6,490 bases of DNA, taken from contig CAYMRF010000065.1 of the NCBI GenBank assembly GCA_964392765.1, positions 1-6,490 of the forward strand, given 5' to 3'. Both the position numbers and the translations under genes were made by a program. The DNA comes from BTUB01 sp964392765. Its GTDB lineage: Bacteria; Babelota; Babeliae; Babelales; Vermiphilaceae. This document shows positions 1-6,392 of this stretch, piece by piece. Below the pieces are notes generated by a model. It was not told where the DNA came from, did not search any database, and saw only the letters and a list, made by a program, of their open reading frames with translations. Each line of letters begins with the position of its first letter. Position 1 is the stretch's first letter.

Positions 1-2087
1 CGACTGAGATCCTGAGCGCCTATAATCAATTGGCCAAAGAATATCGGCAAGCAAAATTAAGCGTTGCCGTGCGTTCTTCGGCAACCGCAGAAGATCTGCC
101 CACGGCATCATTTGCGGGCCAGCAAGAATCGTATCTTAATATTAGCGGCGATTATCAATTAATCGAAGCATGTAAAAAGTGTTTTGCTTCGCTTTTTACG
201 GATCGCGCTATTGTTTACCGGCATGATAAAGGCTTTGATTACTCTCAAATTGCCCTTTCCATTGCGGTGCAAAAAATGGTGCGCTCAGATAAAGCATCTT
301 CAGGGGTGGCATTTTCTCTTGATACTGAAAGTGGATTTAAGGATGTAGTGGTTATTAATGCATCTTACGGGCTTGGCGAAGCAATTGTGCAAGGCATTGT
401 AGTTCCGGATGAGTTTGTGATTTTTAAGCCTACGCTTCAAAAAGGTTTTGCATCGATTATAAAAAAAGAACGTGGCAGTAAAACCACTAAGATAATTTAC
501 GATGAATTTGGCACTAAACAGATGCCGGTTTCTCGTTCGGAACAATCAGAATTCTCTCTTTCTGATGAAGATGTTTTGGCAATTGCACGTTCAGTATGCA
601 CTATTGAAGATTTCTATAGTGAGCAAAAGGGCACTTGGACTCCCATGGATGTTGAGTGGGCCAAAGATGGAAAAGATGGAAAAATTTATGTAGTGCAAGC
701 GCGCCCTGAAACCGTTCATTCTCATGAAAATTATTTGCACCTTAAACGATACGAATTAAAAGCTTCTGCGCCGGCGCCCTTAGTAACTGGTCAAAGTATT
801 GGGCAACAGATTACCAGTGGTGTTGCACGCCTTATAGAGTCTGCCCATGATATTGATCAGGTGCAAAAGGGGGATATTATTGTTACGCGCATGACTGACC
901 CCGATTGGGTGCCGGCATTAAAACGCGCATTGGGAATTATCACCCAAATGGGGGGAAGAACGTGCCATGCAGCAATAGTGAGTAGAGAATTGCGTATCCC
1001 TGCGATTGTTGGTGCACAGGATGCTATGAGTAAAATAACTAATGGAATGCCCATCACGCTCGATTGCTCTCAAGGTAAAACTGGTTTTGTGTACGAGGGT
1101 AATATACCATTTAAGAGCGAAACTATTGAATTGCAAGAAGTTCCTCAAGCGCCTGCTGAGGTTATGATCAATTTAGCTGATCCGGAGCGTGCATTTTCGC
1201 TTTCATTCTTACCCGTAGCAGGGGTTGGATTGGCGCGGATTGAGTTTATTATTACCAGTACCATAAAAATTCATCCTCTGGCGTTGTTGCATCCGGAATT
1301 AGTGACGGATAAAAAAGCATTAAAACTTATTAATGAACTCACGGCGGGTCATGCTGATAAAAAAGAATTTTATATTGACTTGCTTTCGCATGGGATAGCC
1401 ACAATTGCTGCTGCCTTTTATCCACGTCCTGTGATTGTGCGTTTATCTGATTTTAAGACTAATGAATATCGTAATTTGATTGGCGGTGCTTCCTTTGAGC
1501 CTGAAGAAGAAAATCCGATGATCGGATTTAGAGGTGCCATTCGCTACTATTCTGATCGCTACAAAGATGCATTTGCGCTTGAATGTGCTGCTTTAAAAAA
1601 GGTGCGGGAACAGATGGGGCTTACTAATATTAAAATTATGGTTCCGTTTGTGCGCACGCTGCAAGAAGGAAAGCGGGTGATTCAGGAGATGCAAGCGCAG
1701 GGGCTCAAGCAGGGGGATAATGGTCTTGAAATTATTATGATGTGCGAAATTCCTGCGAACGTGGTGTTAATTGATGAATTTTTACAAGATTTTGATGGTA
1801 TTTCAATCGGTTCGAACGATTTAACGCAATTAACGCTTGGCGTGGATCGCGATTCACCACATTTGATAGGGGTTTTTGATGAGCGGGATCCTGCAATGAA
1901 AAAAATGTTTGAAATGGCTATCGGTGGTGCCTTAAAAGCGAATAAATATAGCGGAATTTGTGGGCAAGCACCCTCAGATTATCCAGAGTTGGGAGATTAC
2001 TTAATTGATTTGGGTATTAAATCTGTTTCATTGAACCCTGACTCGGTGATACCGTTTTTGATGAGGTATAAATCTCATAACTCATAG
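1..2087 (+). CDS. ppsA: Phosphoenolpyruvate synthase (pyruvate, water dikinase), 5' end missing
   Basis: Converts pyruvate, ATP and water to PEP, AMP and phosphate, a cytosolic gluconeogenic step. The reading frame is open to the left edge (first whole codon at 3), giving about 694 residues against roughly 790 in the E. coli enzyme, so about 100 N-terminal residues lie outside the window. Numbering from codon 3, I see the nucleotide-binding domain with VRSSATAED (about 23-31), then FAGQQES, and ending near VQARPETV (about 231). The swivelling phosphohistidine domain follows, with GGRTCHAAI and catalytic His322 (codon 966-968). The C-terminal PEP/pyruvate barrel has GVGLARIEF (about 406), ENPMIGFRGA (about 503), IMMCEIP, IGSNDLTQL (about 602) and GICGQ with the expected catalytic Cys653. 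CHAAI and overall similarity favour PEP synthase over pyruvate phosphate dikinase. All key residues are present, so the gene looks functional. It probably shares a transcript with the gene 7 nt downstream. Confidence 0.95.
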   Translation, partial: TEILSAYNQLAKEYRQAKLSVAVRSSATAEDLPTASFAGQQESYLNISGDYQLIEACKKCFASLFTDRAIVYRHDKGFDYSQIALSIAVQKMVRSDKASSGVAFSLDTESGFKDVVVINASYGLGEAIVQGIVVPDEFVIFKPTLQKGFASIIKKERGSKTTKIIYDEFGTKQMPVSRSEQSEFSLSDEDVLAIARSVCTIEDFYSEQKGTWTPMDVEWAKDGKDGKIYVVQARPETVHSHENYLHLKRYELKASAPAPLVTGQSIGQQITSGVARLIESAHDIDQVQKGDIIVTRMTDPDWVPALKRALGIITQMGGRTCHAAIVSRELRIPAIVGAQDAMSKITNGMPITLDCSQGKTGFVYEGNIPFKSETIELQEVPQAPAEVMINLADPERAFSLSFLPVAGVGLARIEFIITSTIKIHPLALLHPELVTDKKALKLINELTAGHADKKEFYIDLLSHGIATIAAAFYPRPVIVRLSDFKTNEYRNLIGGASFEPEEENPMIGFRGAIRYYSDRYKDAFALECAALKKVREQMGLTNIKIMVPFVRTLQEGKRVIQEMQAQGLKQGDNGLEIIMMCEIPANVVLIDEFLQDFDGISIGSNDLTQLTLGVDRDSPHLIGVFDERDPAMKKMFEMAIGGALKANKYSGICGQAPSDYPELGDYLIDLGIKSVSLNPDSVIPFLMRYKSHNS

Positions 2088-2094
2088 AGGGTCT

Positions 2095-2889
2095 ATGAAA
2101 ATTATATTGGTTAGCATTGTAATAATGGCACCGTTACTTGCAATGCAGCCCCGATATAATCCGAGTGATCTCTTTAAAGCGGTTCACAACCAGGATCAAG
2201 AAGAAGTATTGAATATTATACTCAGTACATTACGCTTGCCTGCTGGATTAAGAATTTTGCACGTACTACTTGAAACCCAATCTTTTCCAACACGCAGGAC
2301 TCCGTTATTGCAGGCAATGCTTGATAATAATGTCCATAGTGCGTTTATGCTCGTGAATGCAGGAGCCAATGTTTTTTCATCAGATTTCGCGGGAAAATGC
2401 GTTTTTTATAATGCGTTTGCCTATAATTATGCGGGTATTGTTAAAGCATGCGCGGCGACTCGGAATCTTGCACATCGATTGAGAATGGAGCGGTGGATTT
2501 TTGCTAAGTTAAAAAATGCTGATGTTAGTTTGAGGGTAGAGGATATAAGTGAGGTTGTGAATACGTTATTAACTAGTCGTGCCAACTTTATATTTTTTGA
2601 TCATAATTGGCTGGCTGAGTTGGCTTCCCGTAGTAATAAAGCCGTGATTGCAAATACGAATCAACTAAATTATGCCCATGTAGCAGCCAAATATAAGGCC
2701 ATAGCCCCTCTTCTTATTCGGCATTATAAAGATCAACGGGAGCAGCTGATGCAAGTGGCAACAGATAAAAATACCTATTTATCAAAATTATCGTCTGATT
2801 TGCGAGGTTATATTTTAGATAAACTTCACGGATCATCGCAATCGCATCAAGTGCATCTGCAGTTAATTCAAGCTATGCCCGAACATTAA
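2095..2889 (+). CDS. Secreted ankyrin-repeat-like protein, function unknown
   Basis: 264 residues. Residues 1-16 form a signal peptide (MK followed by a hydrophobic run ending PLLA), so the protein should leave the cytoplasm. Residues 67-99 fit an ankyrin repeat: TPLLQAMLDNN, then a helix ending LVNAGANV and a D near the turn. Flanking stretches (about 24-60 and 100-120) look like degenerate ankyrin helices; the rest is helical with no motif I know. Residues 232-244 (LSSDLRGYILDKL) faintly resemble an F-box-like helix, which is only a suggestion. The ATG has GAGGG three bases upstream and lies 7 nt after the ppsA stop, suggesting cotranscription. Its stop codon overlaps that of the opposing gene. 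Ankyrin proteins are common in host-associated bacteria as protein-binding modules, sometimes effectors. An effector role here is inference. Confidence 0.8.
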   Translation: MKIILVSIVIMAPLLAMQPRYNPSDLFKAVHNQDQEEVLNIILSTLRLPAGLRILHVLLETQSFPTRRTPLLQAMLDNNVHSAFMLVNAGANVFSSDFAGKCVFYNAFAYNYAGIVKACAATRNLAHRLRMERWIFAKLKNADVSLRVEDISEVVNTLLTSRANFIFFDHNWLAELASRSNKAVIANTNQLNYAHVAAKYKAIAPLLIRHYKDQREQLMQVATDKNTYLSKLSSDLRGYILDKLHGSSQSHQVHLQLIQAMPEH

Positions 2890-3146
2890 CGCACTTTGGG
2901 TGATCGCACGATAATCCAGGGCTGAATATCATGTTTATGCCCACAGTCTAAACATTGGCCGCGAATCAAGCTTAATTTTCTGCATTCGCAGGGGCAAAAT
3001 GTTTCATCTTTGCCTACTTTGCGGCTTACGATGTGATACTCTTTATTATCAAACCGGCGTGCCAAATGCCAACTATTATCCATGCAACCGGGTGAAGTAA
3101 AGCTCTGTGAGCTTATAAATGTTAAAAATAATAATGTACGAATCAT
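2886..3146 (-). CDS. Small secreted Cys/His-rich protein, function unknown
   Basis: 86 residues. I do not recognise the family. The N-terminus (MIRTLLFLTFISSQSF) is a likely signal peptide, with Cys21 shortly after it. The C-terminal half has C51-x-C53-x-C55, then C65-x2-C68-G-H70-x-H72, a pattern suited to a zinc-ribbon-like metal site or, if exported, to disulfides. The ATG overlaps the stop of the upstream gene (ATGA at 3146-3143), and a GGGGGA ribosome-binding site lies six bases before it, so translational coupling is likely. Its stop shares TTAA with the convergent ankyrin-like gene. Codon use and a clean start support a real gene despite the small size. Confidence 0.7.
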   Translation of the reverse strand: MIRTLLFLTFISSQSFTSPGCMDNSWHLARRFDNKEYHIVSRKVGKDETFCPCECRKLSLIRGQCLDCGHKHDIQPWIIVRSPKVR

Positions 3147-3364
3147 TTTTTCCCCCGTTTACTTTCAACTAATTTTTTAAATTCATTTTCACCAATTTGT
3201 TCTTTAGTAGATCGCGTAACGGCATTTCCATTACCAGGCTTATAAAATTCTTCGCTAAAAAAGAGCGGGCTTTCCGGTTTTATTTTGCCTTCGCACGTTG
3301 GGCAACTTAAAAGAAATGTGGAATGAGTGATTAAAATACTCAAAAGAAAATAGAATATTTTCAT
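3143..3364 (-). CDS. Small secreted protein with CPTC motif, function unknown
   Basis: 73 residues. I do not recognise the family. A strongly hydrophobic N-terminal segment (about 4-20) is followed at once by C21-P-T-C24, then a polar, charged tail rich in Lys and Glu. LLSC at 18-21 is a weak lipobox, so it could be a lipoprotein; alternatively C-x2-C is a redox or metal pair. With only two cysteines and no thioredoxin fold visible, I prefer neither. The start is supported by AGGAGAG six bases upstream of the ATG (3370-3376). It is the first gene of a two-gene unit with the overlapping Cys/His-rich gene, which suggests the two products work together. Confidence 0.7.
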   Translation of the reverse strand: MKIFYFLLSILITHSTFLLSCPTCEGKIKPESPLFFSEEFYKPGNGNAVTRSTKEQIGENEFKKLVESKRGKK

Positions 3365-3436
3365 GATTATCTCTCCTAACTTTCAAGTTGAAGATATCAC
3401 TAAAAATATTCAAATTGCAATAATAATTTTATTTAA

Positions 3437-3465
3437 ATATTACTTATTCGATTTTGCCAGCTCAA
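3437..3465 (-). promoter_or_regulatory. Possible promoter for the two small secreted-protein genes
   Basis: On the minus strand, TTGAGC (3465-3460) and TAATAT (3442-3437) are separated by 17 bases, each matching sigma-70 consensus at four of six positions. Transcription would start near 3430, about 65 bases before the 3364 start codon. A second candidate, TTGCAA (3420-3415) with TATCTT (3396-3391) and an 18-base spacer, is equally possible. In DNA this AT-rich, chance matches are common. Confidence 0.3.
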
Positions 3466-3489
3466 TATTTGCATGCAACCCAGCCTTCA

Positions 3490-3530
3490 CTTATCCGGGC
3501 CTTCCGGCTCGGCAAGCTTCGGCGGGCTCA
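3490..3530 (+). repeat. GC-rich hairpin-forming intergenic repeat, copy 1
   Basis: A GC-rich block in an otherwise AT-rich spacer. Its first 16 bases, CTTATCCGGGCCTTCC (3490-3505), recur exactly at 6475-6490. As RNA from the plus strand, CCGGGCC (3495-3501) pairs with GGCTCGG (3506-3512) over seven base pairs including one G-U, closing a TTCC loop. On the minus strand the same stem has an A-C mismatch and a GGAA loop. The block continues with AAGCTTCGGCGGGCTC to about 3530, ending about a dozen bases past the galU stop. The outer limits of the repeat are not certain. It lacks a T tract, so it is not a standard terminator. It looks like a dispersed REP-like element. Confidence 0.65.
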
Positions 3531-3542
3531 ACAAGAAAAGTT

Positions 3543-4358
3543 TTATTTTGCTAATTCATTATTTGCTTTTAGCCATCCCGCCGGGGTTCCTACATCATAA
3601 CGCGTACCTTGAATTTTATAGGCAAGCACCCGTTCTCCCTTCTTAAGCATTGCAGCAATTCCATCGGTGAGCTGAATTTCTCCCCCGGCCGATGGTTTAA
3701 CTTCATCAAGCTCTTTAAATATTTTAGAGGAAAGTACATATCTTCCAATAATAGCTAGATTAGAAGGAGCATCCTTCACTGCCGGTTTTTCCACCAAATC
3801 AAGCACTTCAAAAAGATTATGATTAAGCTTTTCTTTGATGGCGATAACACCATAAGCGCTCACATTTTCTTGCGGCACTTCTTGCACCGCGATTACTGAA
3901 GCATTTTCTTGTTCGGTGATATCTATAAGTTGCTTAATACCTGGTTGTGAGCAGACCATAATATCATCGGGTAATAATACGCTAAAATACTCATTTCCGA
4001 TGGCGTTACGTGCTAGGGAAATAGCATGGCCGAGGCCTTTGGCTTGTTCTTGATATAGGTAGCTCATCTGGATTGATTGGCGCAAGGTATTAAGCTCATC
4101 CATGAGATGTGATTTCTTTTTTTCTTGCAAAAATTGATCAAGAAGTGGTGATTCACCAAAATAATTCTCAATAGCATGCTTATAGCTCGCGCTGAGCATG
4201 ATAGCATTATGCATGCCCGAATTAACGATCTCTTCAATAATATATTGAATTGCTGGCTTATTAAGTAAAGGTAGCATTTCTTTAGGAACTGCTTTTGTCC
4301 AGGGTAAAAAGCGCGTGCCGTATCCGGCTGCGGGGATTACTGCTTTGGTGATCTTCAT
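3543..4358 (-). CDS. galU: UTP--glucose-1-phosphate uridylyltransferase
   Basis: Makes UDP-glucose from UTP and glucose-1-phosphate in the cytosol, feeding envelope polysaccharide and glycolipid synthesis. The 271 residues show the nucleotidyltransferase signature AAGYGTRFLPWTKAVPKEM (10-28), QAKGLGHAI (105-113) for uridine binding, LLPDDIM (128-134) with the metal-binding Asp region, VEKP (189-192), GEIQLTDGI (226-234) and GTRYDVGTPAGW (251-262). The start is fixed by TAGGAGA six bases upstream (4370-4364). The protein stops soon after GTPAGWLKANNE, about 20-30 residues earlier than typical bacterial GalU (about 290-300), so the C-terminal helical tail is short; the catalytic core is intact. 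A terminator hairpin lies between pheS and this gene. The closest alternative is a thymidylyl- or other sugar nucleotidyltransferase, but the signature fits GalU best. Confidence 0.93.
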   Translation of the reverse strand: MKITKAVIPAAGYGTRFLPWTKAVPKEMLPLLNKPAIQYIIEEIVNSGMHNAIMLSASYKHAIENYFGESPLLDQFLQEKKKSHLMDELNTLRQSIQMSYLYQEQAKGLGHAISLARNAIGNEYFSVLLPDDIMVCSQPGIKQLIDITEQENASVIAVQEVPQENVSAYGVIAIKEKLNHNLFEVLDLVEKPAVKDAPSNLAIIGRYVLSSKIFKELDEVKPSAGGEIQLTDGIAAMLKKGERVLAYKIQGTRYDVGTPAGWLKANNELAK

Positions 4359-4371
4359 AACTATCTCCTAC

Positions 4372-4401
4372 AAAAAATGCCACATTGCTGTGGCATTTTT
4401 G
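4372..4401 (-). terminator. Intrinsic terminator after pheS, directly before galU
   Basis: AAAAATGCCAC (4373-4383) and GTGGCATTTTT (4390-4400) form an 11-bp perfect stem with a six-base loop (ATTGCT). Read on the minus strand it follows pheS by about 33 bases and ends in six T's (4377-4372). It is nearly symmetrical, so it could also work on the other strand. The T tract ends one base before the galU ribosome-binding site, which is unusually close. Confidence 0.75.
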
Positions 4402-4426
4402 TGTTTAATGATTTTTTATCTCATTT

Positions 4427-4456
4427 AAAATAATTAAAATTGTTTTAAGAAATCAA
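4427..4456 (-). promoter_or_regulatory. Weak candidate galU promoter upstream of the terminator hairpin
   Basis: On the minus strand TTGATT (4456-4451) and TATTTT (4432-4427) have an 18-base spacer, each four of six to consensus. It would overlap the pheS 3' end and start RNA near 4420, placing the hairpin inside the galU leader. The base composition here makes chance matches likely. Confidence 0.22.
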
Positions 4457-5468
4457 TTTTTCCGCTTCTAAATAAACGAATGTCATTAATGCCGTATTTC
4501 ACCATTGCCAAACGTTCAAGGCCAAAGCCCCAGGCAAACCCAGAATAAATTTCCGGATCAATACCAGCAGATCTCAATACATTCGGATGAACCATACCTG
4601 CTCCCATGAGCTCAATCCATCGGGTGTATTTACAAATTGAGCAGCCGGTTTTGCAAAAAGGGCAGGAAGCATCAATCTCAATACCCGGTTCCACGAAAGG
4701 GAAATATCCAGGGCGTGCGCGGATTTCTAAATCATCTTTTTCAAAAAATTCTCTCAAAAATGCTTTTGCCGTTGCAAGTAGATTGGCCATAGAAACATGC
4801 TTGGCAATAAAAAGACCTTCGCCTTGCATGAACATAAAATCATGAGTAGCATCCGTCGCTTCATTACGATACACTCTGCCGGGAGCAAAAACTGCCAATG
4901 GCACCGATTTGGTTTCCATCGCTAAAATTTGCACGCTAGAAGTATGGGTGCGTAATAGGTGATTTGGGTTAGTGAGCCAAAAAGTATCTTGTAATTCGCG
5001 AGCCGGGTGGTTATCGGGAATATTAAGTGCTTGAAAGTTATAGTAATCGGTGACCACTTCAGGACCAGTTGCGATCTCGTAGCCCATGGAGATAAAGATA
5101 TTCTCCAGTTGCTCGATCATTTTGGTAAAGATGTGCAAACTACCTTGAACTTCTGATTTTTTATAAGCAGTAACATCAAAATGCTTCTTTTTAAGCAGCT
5201 CGCTTTGCAACGCCTCTTCTTGAAGTGCAGTTTTCTTTTTTTCATAGAGCTCTTCAGAAGATTTTTTAAGTTCGTTAAGCAAGGGGCCGAAAGTCTTCTT
5301 GTCTTCTGCATTTAATTCTTTGAGTTGCAGCATAATAGTTGCAACATGGCCTTGGCGGCCAAGATATTCTATGCGAATGGCTTCTAGTTGTTCAGGGGTT
5401 TTGGCATCTGCAAGCGCATTCTTAAGTTGAGATCTAATTTTTTCTATCTGCTCAGTTAGTTGTAGCAT
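4434..5468 (-). CDS. pheS: Phenylalanine--tRNA ligase alpha subunit
   Basis: Catalytic subunit of the alpha2-beta2 enzyme that charges tRNA-Phe in the cytosol. 344 residues, slightly longer than E. coli PheS (327). Residues 1-95 form the N-terminal coiled-coil arm that contacts tRNA. The class II core starts near GSLH (109-112); motif 2 is GRVYRNEATDATHDFMFMQGEG (197-218); GAGMVHPNVLRSAGIDPE (289-306) and motif 3, YSGFAWGFGLERLAM (308-322), follow. Where E. coli has a short turn before WLE, this protein carries C269-x2-C272-x3-C276-x2-C279, a Cys4 zinc-knuckle-like insertion. I believe similar inserts exist in PheS of some other phyla. The ATG overlaps the preceding gene by 13 nt, with GGAAA as a modest ribosome-binding site. 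pheT does not follow; a terminator and galU do. Confidence 0.96.
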   Translation of the reverse strand: MLQLTEQIEKIRSQLKNALADAKTPEQLEAIRIEYLGRQGHVATIMLQLKELNAEDKKTFGPLLNELKKSSEELYEKKKTALQEEALQSELLKKKHFDVTAYKKSEVQGSLHIFTKMIEQLENIFISMGYEIATGPEVVTDYYNFQALNIPDNHPARELQDTFWLTNPNHLLRTHTSSVQILAMETKSVPLAVFAPGRVYRNEATDATHDFMFMQGEGLFIAKHVSMANLLATAKAFLREFFEKDDLEIRARPGYFPFVEPGIEIDASCPFCKTGCSICKYTRWIELMGAGMVHPNVLRSAGIDPEIYSGFAWGFGLERLAMVKYGINDIRLFRSGKIDFLKQF

Positions 5469-6244
5469 GATTTTCCATTTTCAGATTTCGATGTTTTCTC
5501 TTGTGATTTTCTGTGGTTTTTAGGTTTCAAAATTTCTCTTGTTAAATCAAGATTGGTGCAGGCGTAAATATAATTTCTTTGAATTGTTTCTAAAGAGGGA
5601 ACATCATTTGTAATATCTCGTTGCATTGTTCCCTGGCCCCTTATGCTGTAATTGCACTGTCCATTGAACTGAAAGCTTTTTTTAGAAAAGGGTAAGGCTA
5701 CCCTTTGTTTTAGAAGCTCCTTAGCTTTTTCTACCGACATTTTTGCCTGGTTAATAAGCAATCGGTTGTAGATATTGATGTCAGAGAGATTGGGGCCTTC
5801 TGGGAATTCTTTTTTGGTATGTTCAGCGTATGCATGTAACAAGTCTGCTATATCAAATGGTTCTTCGTATGTAGCCAATGCTTCTTTCAATAAACGGAGT
5901 TGCTGAAAATAGAATTCATCTTTCGTTGATGCTTTTGATTGGACCAGAACCTCTTCTTGTGGCTGAATTGGTTCGGTTTTTGTTTCAACCTTCACGGGTT
6001 GCGATGGCTGCGCGGCCGATTTGTCAAGAAACTCTCTGACGGTCTGGCTTGGTTGAGAAGCTTCTTCGGCTCTTGTTTTTCCTTTTACATCTTGAAGGGC
6101 CTGACTTCGATTAGTAGGACGTGTTTCGTCACGAATCCAAAAGGGAAAAAGAGTATCTTTAAGTGTCTTTTTCATACCAAGAGAATCTGTGCTTTTAAGA
6201 GATACTAAAATGAGTAATCCTGTTGCTAATTTTGCATATTGCAT
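5456..6244 (-). CDS. Secreted protein with Pro/Gln/Ser/Thr-rich linker, function unknown
   Basis: 262 residues from the chosen start; I do not recognise the family. Residues 1-23 are a signal peptide (MQYAKLATGLLILVSLKS, then SLG). About 38-105 is a low-complexity, charged stretch rich in Pro, Gln, Glu, Ser and Thr, with QPSQ twice, likely disordered. About 108-180 is helical with heptad-like Leu spacing (FYFQQLRLLKEAL, AKELLKQRV), and 190-262 is polar with three Cys and a Lys-rich tail. I prefer the ATG at 6244 to the one two codons earlier (6250), because AAAGGA then sits five bases upstream, while the earlier ATG would overlap the ribosome-binding site. It is the first gene of the pheS transcript and overlaps pheS by 13 nt. 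No link between an exported protein and tRNA charging is evident, so the pairing may reflect only genome compaction. Confidence 0.75.
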   Translation of the reverse strand: MQYAKLATGLLILVSLKSTDSLGMKKTLKDTLFPFWIRDETRPTNRSQALQDVKGKTRAEEASQPSQTVREFLDKSAAQPSQPVKVETKTEPIQPQEEVLVQSKASTKDEFYFQQLRLLKEALATYEEPFDIADLLHAYAEHTKKEFPEGPNLSDINIYNRLLINQAKMSVEKAKELLKQRVALPFSKKSFQFNGQCNYSIRGQGTMQRDITNDVPSLETIQRNYIYACTNLDLTREILKPKNHRKSQEKTSKSENGKSCYN

Positions 6245-6249
6245 GAACA

Positions 6250-6255
6250 TCCTTT
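6250..6255 (-). promoter_or_regulatory. Ribosome-binding site that decides the 6244 start
   Basis: On the minus strand AAAGGA is followed by TGTTC and then ATG at 6244, a five-base spacing. The ATG at 6250 begins with the last A of this site, so it cannot be served by it. No better Shine-Dalgarno lies further upstream in a suitable position. Confidence 0.65.
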
Positions 6256-6276
6256 AGGAGTAAAAGTTACCCTGGT

Positions 6277-6305
6277 AGTGTATCAATGGATGGGGGCTAT
6301 TGCAA
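6277..6305 (-). promoter_or_regulatory. Candidate promoter for the secreted protein-pheS transcript
   Basis: On the minus strand TTGCAA (6305-6300) and TACACT (6282-6277) are separated by exactly 17 bases, each four of six to sigma-70 consensus. RNA would start near 6270, giving a leader of about 26 bases before the 6244 start codon. An imperfect inverted repeat overlaps the -35 box. Confidence 0.42.
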
Positions 6306-6312
6306 ATAAGCC
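6295..6312. repeat. Imperfect inverted repeat between the divergent promoters
   Basis: GGCTATT and AATAAGCC flank a GCA centre, matching as reverse complements with one bulged base. It covers the -35 box of the minus-strand promoter and lies about 20 bases from the -35 of the tRNA promoter. It could be an operator, but a chance palindrome of this size is quite possible. Confidence 0.25.
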
Positions 6313-6333
6313 AGGTTTGGCGGCTATTTTATG

Positions 6334-6362
6334 TTGACAGGCACCAAAGAAGGCATTATTCT
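6334..6362 (+). promoter_or_regulatory. tRNA-Phe promoter
   Basis: A perfect TTGACA (6334-6339), a 17-base spacer and TATTCT (6357-6362, four of six to TATAAT). RNA would begin near 6369, about 24 bases before the tRNA 5' end. The consensus -35 and ideal spacing make this the best promoter in the window and fit a strongly expressed tRNA. Confidence 0.7.
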
Positions 6363-6392
6363 ACTCATATCTTAAAAATTCTCATCTTATTT

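Noticed and set aside
300..1148. Several frames of 63-81 residues inside ppsA on both strands
   Set aside because: They lie wholly inside a conserved gene, with no ribosome-binding sites or domain features.
30..2087. TTG at position 30 as the true start of the PEP synthase
   Set aside because: The frame stays open to the left edge, codons before 30 continue a plausible protein, and the family has about 100 more residues. TTG here is an internal leucine.
3301..3304. Lipoprotein call for the 73-residue protein
   Set aside because: LLSC resembles a lipobox, but Leu at the -2 position is atypical and the Cys is part of a CPTC pair. Left as an option only.
3469..3478. TTGCATGCAA palindrome as an operator
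   Set aside because: A single ten-base palindrome in an AT-rich spacer, with no second copy or regulator gene nearby.
3363..3554. 63-residue plus-strand frame in the galU downstream spacer
   Set aside because: No ribosome-binding site, it runs through the hairpin repeat and into the galU 3' end, and has no protein-like character.
4606..5311. Frames inside pheS on both strands
   Set aside because: The conserved pheS frame accounts for the sequence, including its Cys and Lys-rich regions.
5939..6208. 89-residue plus-strand frame opposite the secreted protein gene
   Set aside because: It is the antisense of the low-complexity linker. The minus-strand frame has a signal peptide, ribosome-binding site and promoter; this one has none.
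6248..6250. ATG at 6250 as start of the secreted protein
   Set aside because: It overlaps the AAAGGA ribosome-binding site, while the ATG at 6244 lies five bases from it.
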